Of a stretch of DNA of 64,000 nt, positions 54,241 through 64,000 are shown piece by piece (within the stretch, counting starts at the first letter, position 1; the number at the start of each line of letters is the position of its first letter). The stretch spans positions 2,622,001-2,686,000 of the forward strand of contig JAKNDB010000088.1 of assembly GCA_024305405.1 (NCBI GenBank), given 5' to 3'. Origin of the DNA: Dirofilaria immitis. Its lineage: Eukaryota; Nematoda; Chromadorea; Rhabditida; Onchocercidae. The notes below the pieces were generated by a model. It saw only the letters and a program-made list of their open reading frames with translations. It did not search any database and had not been told where the DNA came from. Position numbers and translations under genes: made by a program.

Positions 54241-57200
54241 TTATGGCTATTTAAATTTATCCATTCATTTTATTTTTCATTCCATTTCCATTTCCATTCA
54301 TTCATTGATATCAATGAATGAATGAATAAATTTCATATCTAATCAGTTGAATTTTTTTTTTTTTTTTTTTTGCAAAAAAGAATAAATTGAGCTTTAAAAT
54401 TTGAGATGATATCATAGTAAAATATATCAAAATTATTTTATTGCTGACAATCTATTCATTTTATCCGGGGAGGGGGAATAAAGATGATATAAAATGAAGG
54501 AAAAATAAATAAGATAATAATTAATTAATTAAAAATGAAATGAAATGAGAGAAAAGAAAAGGAATGAAATTGAAATTACTTTTTAATACAATCATTTATG
54601 ATGATAAGTAAGCGATTATCATTAAACAAATATTATTGCATTTGTAAAAATGATTAATTTTAATTCATTAAATTTTGAGTAATCAATTTAATGATAATTA
54701 TGATAAATAATTGATATTTGTTATCAATTATTTAATGACAAATAATTGAAGTATAAGTGGTAGATCAGAAAAAAATAAATTTTATAAATTAGTAACTGTT
54801 AACGATTATTCTATATTAATCGAAGAAATTTCATAATTATTGATGGTTTAAAATAAAAAATAACCGAAAAAAAAGCTAAAACTTTTTGAGCGATTCGTTT
54901 TAAGTAATAATAATAGCAATTGGAACAAAATATAACCGATAATTCCATTGGGAGCCATTTTTATTTTTACCAAGAAACTTACTGTCAGATGATTCATGTT
55001 GCTATGAATTAACGACTAAAGTTGTTAGTTTTCTAACACTTGCTATTTCTAAAATATCTTATTTATACTAATATTGATAATAACGATTGATAACAAACGT
55101 CTCATACACCGTAAGTTAAGACTAAAATAGCTAATTTTTGCATGATAAATATTTATTTACTACTGCTATTATTAATGATAATTACTATGTAATCACCATA
55201 ATTTGTTATAATAATAATGATATTAATGATAGCAATGACAATGATAATAATTTTGCCATCTATATTAGCATAATTTCTATGCTTCATTTACCAATTTCTG
55301 AAGTGTTTATTTACGAATAAACTTCTTGATTTTTAGCTTATTTTGCTTTGTTAATAAATAAATCATTTTACGCCAAACGATAAGTTGGTATAGCTACAGC
55401 CTATTCATTCGTATTTATTTGCATTATTTTAATAATAATTTGCTTATAAATTTAAAATGAAATTTATTGATTGTTATTTTAGCTTAGAAAAAAACTTTCA
55501 AATGGTTAGAATATAAGTTTAAATAATTGAGCTTTCTTTTCTTTAATTAAATAATGTTTTATCTGAAATTTCAAATATGTTTTTTTGTTATTCAAAAGAA
55601 CGGTTGAAATTTCGATTAATTTTCGTGTTTTATCCATTTCTTTAAAAAATTACGTAAAAGAAATTATTATAATTTAAATTTCAAAAAATATTTGTTAAAT
55701 CAAAAAAAAATTAATTTGTTCATTTTTTTCTGAATTATTATGCATATTTTTTCGCATTTTTTATATTATTTTCAGAAGTTTTTATTGCTTCATTATTAAA
55801 TATACTACTTGATAAATAATTTTGATTACACAATTTTTTTAAGATTAATGTATATAGTAATTATAGTAGTATTTCATTAATTCATTTGAATGTAACAGTG
55901 ATAAAAAACCAGATGTAACCTTTTGATAATCCAAAATCATTCATCGAAGCTAAGGACATATTTCAATATTTACCTAAAATCAAAATTAAAGTAAATAAAA
56001 TAATGATATGAGCAGAATAATAAAATTTTGAGCTGACTGTAATTTCGTAAATTTTATGTATACTGTATAGATTTACCACCGTATTGCCACCTATAATGCA
56101 ATATGTATGCAGCACTTCTTATGCAATACAGTAATATATACATTACTGTACGCATATAGTATTTCAACAATTTAAAAATACCATTATTTTTTTGTTGAAA
56201 TCTCGAAGAGGTATATTATATAATTATTACGATACCTATCCGAATAAAGCGTGTGATTTTTGTTTTTTTAAATGCATCTAAAATTCGCTTAATATCAATA
56301 TTTGTTTTTATTCGTGGCTTATTTCGATTTCAATTAAATTTTTGATTAAATTTTTAAAAATATTTTTAAAAATTTTACACATAAAACATTTATTTATCAA
56401 TAAAAATGAAAAATCAATTTAGTTTAAATTTGAAAGGAAACATCAATTAATAAACAAATTTTAATGGAAGGAAAAAAATGGGTTGTAAAAAAGTGCTTGA
56501 AATAAAATGAGAAAGAAGTATATTATCAGAAATTTGTTGCACTTCAGTATTTCTCCTATCCCAACTATCAATTTTTATTTTCCTCTTTTATATTATATAT
56601 TATTACGTTTCATTTTTATTTTTAAATATAAAACTTATTTTCCATTTTGTTTTATTTATTTCAAATTAATTCGTTAATCTTTGGACGAATCATTTCACAA
56701 CTTTAATTTAATATTTCAATTGCATAGTTTCGGATGAAAACTCATTTTTAACTTTTTTATTTTTTCTTAATTAATTCTTTAGCTTTTGCTTTATTATTCT
56801 GTAATTTATATTTAGAACTTGTTATTTACTACTTTTTTATTGTTTTTAATTAATTTCTCAATTTATTATTTAATTATTTCCTAATTTAAATTTAAATTTT
56901 TAATGCCATCATAATTTTAAATCATTTATATGAATTGAATATGAAACTTCAAGGATATTCGACAAATAATAATATTGCATTTTCCTTTTCTTAATTAATA
57001 TATATATATATATATATGTATTTTCTTTCCGTGTTATTTATTGGAAATTTTGTTTACATTTTAACATTTTTCTATTCCAATATCATTTTTCTTTTCTTCA
57101 AATAATACATTTTTTCTCAATTTCTTAATTAATATATTGTATTTTTTATCATTTTCTTTTCTTCAAATAATACATTTTTTCTCAATTTCTTAATTAATAT

Positions 57201-58237
57201 ATTGTATTTTTTTATTTTTTTCTTAATTATTCTTTAAGTTATATTTTTGGCTTATTTTTCTTTCTTTTTTTGTTCTCTTATTCTACATTATTTTTCGTAA
57301 TTCGTAATAAATAATCAAACAACTATTGAATAATTTGCAGTAACAAAAAGAAAAACCTTTTTTACACTTTAAATCGAAAATTGTTAAATAAGAAAAAGAA
57401 AAATCCATTTCTCCTTTCTCTTTTCCATACAATTATTTCTTATTCTTGCTAACTGAAACACTTATCGTTGGAAGAAGAAATTTTTCCGATTTTTTAATCC
57501 ATCCCTTTTCTTATAATTTCAAAATTAAAATACAATTTTTCTTTTAGCAAAAAAATGAATTATCATTTCATATGATATTAATAAATAATCATACGAATAT
57601 ATTATCATATCATATAATTCTTTCATGTAATGGCAACAAAAAAATTTTAATAAGAATCCGAATTTGAACTTTTTATCAATTGGCTTTTTGATTTCGAGGA
57701 TTTAAACATAAATTTTTTTGATAAAAAAATCAGGAAAAAATTGAAATAAATCGAAAATTGTTCAAATAATTGTTCTTTCATATGATAAAAAAAAGTTTGA
57801 ATTCGAATTTGAGTATAAATTTCGATTGATATTACTTATTTATAATGGATATAAATTGCTTTATGCAGAAAAGACAATTAATGTTTAATCAAACAATAAT
57901 TATTACCTTTTTTTCGCTACTTTTATTTGAAGGATTAATTTAACATAATTTAATTAAAACTGATATACTGCAATTGATTCAATTCCTATTAATAATTATT
58001 CGATTAAAAATCTTAATTAAGAATTGATTCATTCGTCAATTTTTTTCACTTTTTCTTCCTTTTTTTTTCTTTATATATTTTATTTCCCAAAGGAATGAAA
58101 GAAATGGAATACCGAAGTGGTTTGCACAAACATTATTTAATTTAATTGCTTCTTCTTGAGGGTGAAAAGAAAAAAAAGTGAAATCGAATATGAGGAAAAA
58201 TTTTTGCTCATATATTCAACGAAATAGAAATCGAACC
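54241..58237. other. Intergenic, only coding-like scraps
   Basis: A+T-rich. Includes a T20-type run at about 54350-54371 and a G-run GGGGAGGGGG near 54466. Protein-like scraps without ATG lie at about 54928-55008 (ITDNSIGSHFYFYQETYCQM) and 55919-56011 (DNPKSFIEAKDIFQYLPKIK). Each ends at a stop. They could be relics. Confidence 0.4.
57085..57212. repeat. 65-bp tandem duplication
   Basis: Two near-identical copies; CTTTTCTTCAAATAATACAT occurs at 57091 and 57156. Confidence 0.9.
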
Positions 58238-58272
58238 TATTCGTAATCATAAATACTCATTGATTACGAATA
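58238..58272. repeat. Perfect 12-bp inverted repeat, 11-base loop
   Basis: TATTCGTAATCA (58238-58249) and TGATTACGAATA (58261-58272) are exact reverse complements. Confidence 0.85.
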
Positions 58273-60173
58273 ATGATATAGCGATAATGATAATAATTTC
58301 TTTGGATATTGCTACCATAAACTTATACATTATTCACATTCATGGATTGATTATTGTTAGTTTATTATTTGTTATTGATCAAATAATATTGATCATATTT
58401 CTAACTGATTATGAATACTGAATAGTAGTGATAGTGATAATGATGATGATTCCTGTTTATCATTATTGTATGCTTATATATTACTTGTATTCAAGAATAG
58501 ATTATTATTATTATTATTAATAGTTTGCATTGTTTTTCGAATTGATCGTGTAGTTTCTTTCTTTTTTTGCTTAGAAAGATAATTATATTGTTGATAATGA
58601 CATTTGCAATAATTGATAATTTTTTTTTAAATAAATTTTTATAATTAAAATTTTCATATATTCTTTTGTTTTAGTTTAATTGAATAATCAATTTATATTT
58701 TATTTTATGTTAAAAATTTATCACGACGAAGGAAAGGAGTTTGTAATTTCTTTATAAAATACTTTTTTTTTCTTAAAAATTTCAAAATATATTTAAGATA
58801 ATAAGTGTGGAAACAATTATATAAATTATGCATATTATGGAGAAAAGCAAGGCAAATTGATGAATATTAGTGGATTATGATGATTTATAAACTATATTAC
58901 CGTATACTTTCAATATCGTATACCTTCAACCTACGTTTATTATTTATTTCAATTATATTAATTTTTGATACATTGAAAATTAATAAGTTCAGTCTACATT
59001 ATTATAATGCATATTCTATCATTATTTTAATTATATTAATTTTTAATATATTAATTCAAATATATACTTTATTTAGGAAAATGGTAATGATTAAAATGAA
59101 ATTCTTCCTTGTATATTGAATTATCATTTCTAATATATTAATTTTTGATATATTAATTTAAATATTTATTTTATTGCATATATAATAATTATTAATTAAA
59201 ATAAAATTTCCATTTCAATTGAATTTATAATTGCGCAATAAATTATGAATTTTGAAAATTATTTAATAATTTTCAAAAATTATTAAATAATATTAAGAAA
59301 TTTGCCTTAGTAAATGCTATTAGTAATATTATTAAAAATGTATCGTTTTCTCTTTCCATTTGTTTCATTAATTATTAATTATTATTTAACACTCTCTCCT
59401 TCTCCCTCCCTCCCTCCCTCCTCACTTTCTCCTCTCTCTCTCGCTCCCTCTATCCCTCTCTCTTTCTCTCTCTCCATCTTTTACTCTTTCCTTTTTTGCA
59501 AATATTTTCTCATCTATTTAATAATTATAATTCAACTAAATTATAATTATTTATCGATTTAGTATTATTATTATTTAAAGAAATAGTTATTATGTTAAGC
59601 GTAATGTTTTAATTATTAAGTATTTCAAATTTACAATTTTTAATCTTTTTTCTTATATATTTCAAATGTATTCCCGCATTCCCGACCTTTAGTAAAGTAT
59701 AGAATATTGTTAGCAAGAATTAACATTAATCTAATTATACATGCAATCAAAAAAACAATATCATAAGCTTATAGATAATGATGATAATCAATATCATAAA
59801 TTTATGGATAATAATTGATAACCAATGCCATAAATTGATAAATGTTGATTATAATCAATATCATTTTAACTAATATAATGAAAGTTTTAAGAAATAAAAA
59901 ATTGTTTGAATAAAATTTAATATGATTTAAGAGATTATTAAATAGTTTGGCAAAGAAAAAAAATTTAATCCTATAATAAATATTTATGCTAAAACTTCAG
60001 TGAAGTAAAATATAATCATTTCATTTACATATACGTCGATGTTATGAGTGTATAATTTTCCTTCTTTATCACTGATATATTTTTCATCAGATTAATTTAA
60101 CTAAATTTATTTTCATTTTCCTTCCCTAATCGCTTTCCTCATTTTCATAATGATATTATTAATTTTATTGATA
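58273..60173. other. Intergenic with degenerate repeats and a CT tract
   Basis: A+T-rich. Three copies of ATATTAATTTTTGATA-like words lie at about 58953, 59029 and 59133. A pyrimidine tract at 59392-59496 is listed separately. No supported gene. Confidence 0.45.
59392..59496. repeat. CT-rich polypyrimidine tract
   Basis: Nearly uninterrupted C/T sequence with CTCT and CCCT blocks. Long homopyrimidine tracts can form triplex DNA (known property). The Ser/Pro/Leu frame over it is a by-product. Confidence 0.85.
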
Positions 60174-60360
60174 TTTTCACGTATCACGCAAATAAGTTGC
60201 TATCTTTTTTCAACAACATATTCATTCGTAATAATATTGCAGTTTATTTCATACCGCGTTTTCACGTATCACGTAAATGTAATAGCTTTTTTTCATATTA
60301 TGCTTGTTTATCATGTAATTATAATAGTCTTTTTTCCGAAATCCATTCATTTTATGATCA
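60174..60360. repeat. Degenerate repeat, about 85 bp
   Basis: TTTTCACGTATCACG occurs at 60174 and 60259, each followed by a CTTTTTTC block and CATATT. A third, weaker copy starts near 60306. The overlapping frames here are repeat-derived. Confidence 0.7.
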
Positions 60361-60849
60361 TATACACGATGCATTTAAAATATTTTCATAACTGAAATTG
60401 ACGTGTAATATTTAAAAATTTTCGCAAAATAATTCGTTATATTTTGGCATATAATTTTTCTGTAAAATATATATTAATTTAACACAGTTTTCCTGCAGAA
60501 TATATTAGTTAATTAATAAAACTGTAATAAGAAGAAAATAGTTATTTCATTATGAAAGTTTCATTTTGTTATTAAAAATTTTAGCTTAATTAAAATAAAG
60601 TCAAATAATAAAATTTAAAATCAGTTAAATAAAATGAAATCAAATAAAGAAGAAGAATAGAATAAATTTTATGTATTCGTAATATTATTGAAATAATTTA
60701 TATTTAATTAATTATCAATTAATATATAATAAATGTTGGAAAAATATACAATTGTATCTTAATGTCCCTTATTCATACTCCTTTATCATTCATTAGTTCA
60801 TCTGCAACTAATTTCGCTTAATAATTTTTTTTTTTTGAATTTGATTATA
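60361..60849. other. Intergenic, nothing recognised
   Basis: A+T-rich sequence upstream of the receptor gene. No supported feature. Confidence 0.5.
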
Positions 60850-61221
60850 TAATAAAATAATATATATTTTCTCATCTTAGAATGTAAGAAATCAAAAATT
60901 GGAAAATTCAGAAATAACATGAAAATAAGATAAATGCCAGAAATAATAATGGTATTTGATTTTTGAATTAATTGATTAATCAATTAATTATATCGCAAGT
61001 TAGTTATGATTTGTTTCATATATATATACATATTATCATTATTAATATTCTAGGAGGTAGGATAAAAAAAAGTCAGAAATGAAATTATGGAATGAACAAT
61101 GTTAGAAATAGTGATACTATTAAATTTTTTAATTAATCAATTAATTGTGTTACAAGCTTATTTCACTTATATAAATATATATATAATTCATATTTTAGGA
61201 TGTAAGAAAAAGAAATCGGAA
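60850..61221. repeat. Three diverged repeats, each with a splice-acceptor-like site
   Basis: Copies end at CATCTTAG (60880), TATTCTAG (61053) and TATTTTAG (61198). Each site is followed by a GTAAG- or GTAGG-containing A-rich stretch (AATGTAAGAAATC, GAGGTAGGATAAA, GATGTAAGAAAAAG). TTAATCAATTAATT words precede the last two. The third site lies 23 bases before the receptor ATG and is the likely cis- or trans-splice acceptor. Confidence 0.6.
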
Positions 61222-61553
61222 ATGGAATTGGATGAAAATAAATCATTAACAATGTTAAAACAAAATGATACCATAATATATTGCTTAGATGGTATTTTCA
61301 CCAATGATCAGGTGGAGTATCGTTTATATGGCAATTTACCCATTTCAATATTTGGCATACTTATCAATTTAATCAATATAATTATCTTCTCACATCCAGA
61401 TATGCGTAAAAGTTTGGTAAACTTATTCTTGCTTGCGATCAGCATCACTGATTTACTGCTGCTTATTTTCAATTTTTTCTTTCTTCTATTTCCTGTAATT
61501 GCATTATTTTCTAATTCATTCATGCTACAAGATATTTATCCGGTAATACTCAG
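61222..61553 (+). CDS. GPCR exon 1 (N-terminus, TM1, TM2)
   Basis: 110 codons plus two bases, ending DIYPVIL at CAG|GTTTGT. The N-terminus has no obvious signal peptide. Asn in the ITD/NLI motifs and the Asp of TM2 are in place. Confidence 0.85.
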
Positions 61554-63865
61554 GTTTGTTTTTATTACTTTTATTATTATTATCATTATCACTTTTTCAT
61601 TGTAGTATTATCATCAAACCTTAAAAAAAATTTGTTACCATTACAAAAAACATGAATTATTTCCTTTTAAAACATTTCATTTATGTTACTATTATCAGTG
61701 TAATCACTATTACTGTTATTATTATTATTATTGCTATTATTATTATTACATTTTTGATAAAAAAATTTGCAAAAATTTTATTTTTCAAACAAACATTCAT
61801 TCTATTTATTATTTTCCCTAAAATAAAAAAATTCAATTTATAATTCTCACAAATTTTCTTTTTTTTAAAATATGCATTTTGCATAGCATTTTTGCTATTA
61901 AAATATTAAGCATTTCTAAAAAAGTTTTTGATAATAGTTGAAAAATGCAACTTTAATATGTTGCATTTATTATTTATTGCATCTTTTTCCTAAAAATTTC
62001 AAATTTTCATTTTTTTAAATTTTTCTTTTTTGAAATTTACCATTGTCAGTGTTATTTTATAAAGAAAATATTAAATATGATTTCTTCGAATTTTCTTTAT
62101 AATAATGATATATTTGTTCGATAAAAGATAAAAATAAATCGACAATAATATCAGCGATAACTGATAACAATTGACAATAAATTGATACCAATCGAAATAA
62201 ATTAATAATAATTGATTTATACTAAATTGAGGTTTAAGATTTTCATATTTTTCCTTCCTTTTTCACGAATATTCACATTAAATAAATTAAAGAGCGAAAA
62301 ATAATACTTAACAATTTATTGGAGCAAATAAACTTTTGGACAAATCTGAAGTGACCAATTTTAACAATATACACTATCATAGATATATCTTTTAACTTTA
62401 AAAAATCAGATTAAAACTTGCATCCATGAATTTTAAAATAACTTCAAATAACAAATTTAAAATTGACTTTAAGAAATTAAATTAAGACTTGCAATTTGCT
62501 TAAACAAATTAGATTATTTATTGAAAATAAACAGATTAGAAATGAATGAGAATGAAATTTGAGTATTGAAAATTTCTTAAAATATTAGCATTTTATAAAA
62601 TTGATATTAACAGAATTTTCACAGCTAAAATGATTCGGTAAAAAAATTTCAATCTATTGAGAAAAGTGTTTTTTTTAAAACTAATATTAGAAACATTTTG
62701 CTTGAAGTTGGTAGCATCGTTAACTAAGTAAAAGCCAATAAAAAATAATAAATAAATTAATGTATTATTTTGCGAGAAAAGCTTTCATTAGAAAAGCTTT
62801 TTAAATTTTTGTTTCTTTTTTTCTTCATATATCTTCCATTTCATCTTTTTTTTCTGCTTAACTTTTCTTATTTTATTTTAATGGCTTTATGTTTCTTTTT
62901 TTCTGAAATAGTATTTGCAGACAATTTGAAAATAACAATTTTGCCGCATTCTTTCTCGAGAGTGCAATTTCATAAATCAGTTAAGTCATTAAAAAATGGA
63001 TGAAAGTTTTTCTTTTCCAAAGTTGCACATAAAAAATGATAGCAATAAAAAAAAAGGAAGAGGAAAAGAGGAAAGAAAACGGATAAATATTTTAATTAGA
63101 AGAGAGAAATTCTGTTAAAATTTTAACAAGAATTTAAATTACCCAAAAAAGAAAAACATATATTTTAGAAAATAAAATTGAAAAATATAAATTATTTTGG
63201 TAATTTAAAGAAAAAAATTAAATTGGATTAAAATGTAAATGAGTGTAAACAAAAATTAATCAATAGTAAAATTTAAATGCAGAATTTTTTTTCGAAGTTT
63301 TAATTCTCGTTAATTCTCTTTGCAGTAAATATTAAATTGATAAAATTATAATTGAGATTTATGTTATAAATAAAAATAAGATAAATAGAAAATTGCATGT
63401 TTTTTTTTAACAGACGGCTAAAGTTTCGCATAAATAAATGCTTCCATAAGAGATTTTTATAAGAATAATAGGGTAGTAAAATATTAATAGTTTCAGTGAA
63501 ATATATTATCTGTAGCAATAATATCACAAACTAATAACTTAATAATAGTAAATAATATCAAAAACTTTAGCTGTTTGTTAAAAAAAAAAATAAACAAATA
63601 AGGAACGAAGTGGCAAATGAATTAATGAATAAAAGCTGAACAAATGGAAATAATAAACGATAAATAAATGAATAATCAGTAATGAAAAATAATAAACTAA
63701 TAATTAAAATACTATAATGAAATAATAAATATATTAGATTTGCAGGTATAGCTATCCATTGGCAAGGATAGCACAAACATGTGGTGTCTACCTGACTTTA
63801 TTCGTATCGGTACATCGTTACCTTGGTGTTTGCCATCCATTTCAAGCAAAACGATGGATTACAGG
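61222..63865 (+). CDS. FMRFamide-receptor-like GPCR, 5' part, continues past the right edge
   Basis: A rhodopsin-class G-protein-coupled receptor for a neuropeptide, in the plasma membrane. Exons 61222-61553 and 63746-63865 join in phase 2. The first has a short N-terminus, TM1 (PISIFGILINLINIIIF, with the family Asn), the loop SHPDMRKS and TM2 (LFLLAISITDLLLL, with the family Asp). The second has YPLARIAQTCGVYLTLFVSV (TM3) and HRYLGVCHPFQAKRWIT, then a donor at 63866. The PLxxxAQT...VCHP pattern is typical of FMRFamide/FRPR receptors in nematodes and insects. His stands where most class A receptors have Asp or Glu of D/ERY. TM4-TM7 lie beyond the window. The start was chosen at 61222 because an acceptor-like TTTTAG ends at 61198; the longer frame from 61099 crosses that site. 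Confidence 0.85.
61554..63745 (+). other. GPCR intron 1
   Basis: A 2.2-kb A+T-rich intron from GTTTGT to TTTGCAG. Nothing else recognised. Open frames inside are Ile/Phe/Lys-rich. Confidence 0.8.
63746..63865 (+). CDS. GPCR exon 2 (TM3 and second intracellular loop)
   Basis: 40 codons in frame with exon 1, from TTTGCAG to GG|GTTTTA, encoding TM3 and the conserved VCHP loop. It is too short to stand out as an ORF but is unmistakable by sequence. Confidence 0.88.
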
Positions 63866-64000
63866 GTTTTAACTTCTTTTCCTTTCTTCTTCTCTTCTTT
63901 TTATAACTTATCAATTAGATAAAAAGAAAATAACATTAATGCTACAGTAATACTATAATTATAATATCAATATTATAATCCAATCAATAATATTATATAA
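63866..64000 (+). other. Start of GPCR intron 2
   Basis: A+T-rich sequence after the donor, running off the right edge. Confidence 0.6.

Noticed and set aside
61099..61221. Receptor start at the upstream ATG
   Set aside because: The added 41 residues cross an acceptor-like TTTTAG and lie in a repeated block; ATG 61222 is the better start.

Overview
The window looks like a stretch of nematode nuclear genome. It is very A+T-rich (roughly three quarters to four fifths by eye) and gene-poor. It holds spliced genes with nematode-style 3' splice sites (TTTYAG or ATTTTAG), a receptor of the FMRFamide-receptor kind, and a T-rich fragment of mitochondrial ND5 that looks nematode-like. A spirurid or filarial relative would fit, but nothing here fixes the species. 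No prokaryotic gene, tRNA, rRNA or CRISPR array was seen.

Layout. (1) 367-5835, minus strand: a small gene of short exons separated by introns of up to about 2 kb. Its last three junctions agree in phase. One intron carries a (TG)n run of about 285 bp. (2) 8285-8830: a decayed nuclear copy of mitochondrial ND5. (3) 11710-21942 (perhaps from 21997), minus strand: a 21-exon gene for a protein of about 1,150 residues with eight C2H2 zinc fingers in four pairs, basic patches between them and an acidic C-terminus. It is probably a nuclear DNA- or RNA-binding regulator. (4) About 22480-24290, plus strand: a decayed protein gene. (5) 25.6 kb and 28.1-29.0 kb: two islands of higher G+C. The second is flanked by inverted microsatellites. 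(6) 29-61 kb: about 30 kb of A+T-rich DNA with microsatellites, a 9 x 57-bp minisatellite (45.07 kb), a 9.4 x 63-bp minisatellite (49.56 kb), degenerate arrays and a few coding-like scraps. (7) 61222 to beyond the right edge, plus strand: the first two exons of a rhodopsin-class peptide GPCR.

The genes show no operon-like or pathway link. The zinc-finger gene reads well by splice site and phase, but its frame breaks at about 15997, at the 13651/13290 junction and between 13102 and about 12945. The left gene has a similar mismatch near 4391. Each break could be mended by one base, several of them in a homopolymer. That points first to assembly indels and second to early decay. RNA or short-read data would decide.
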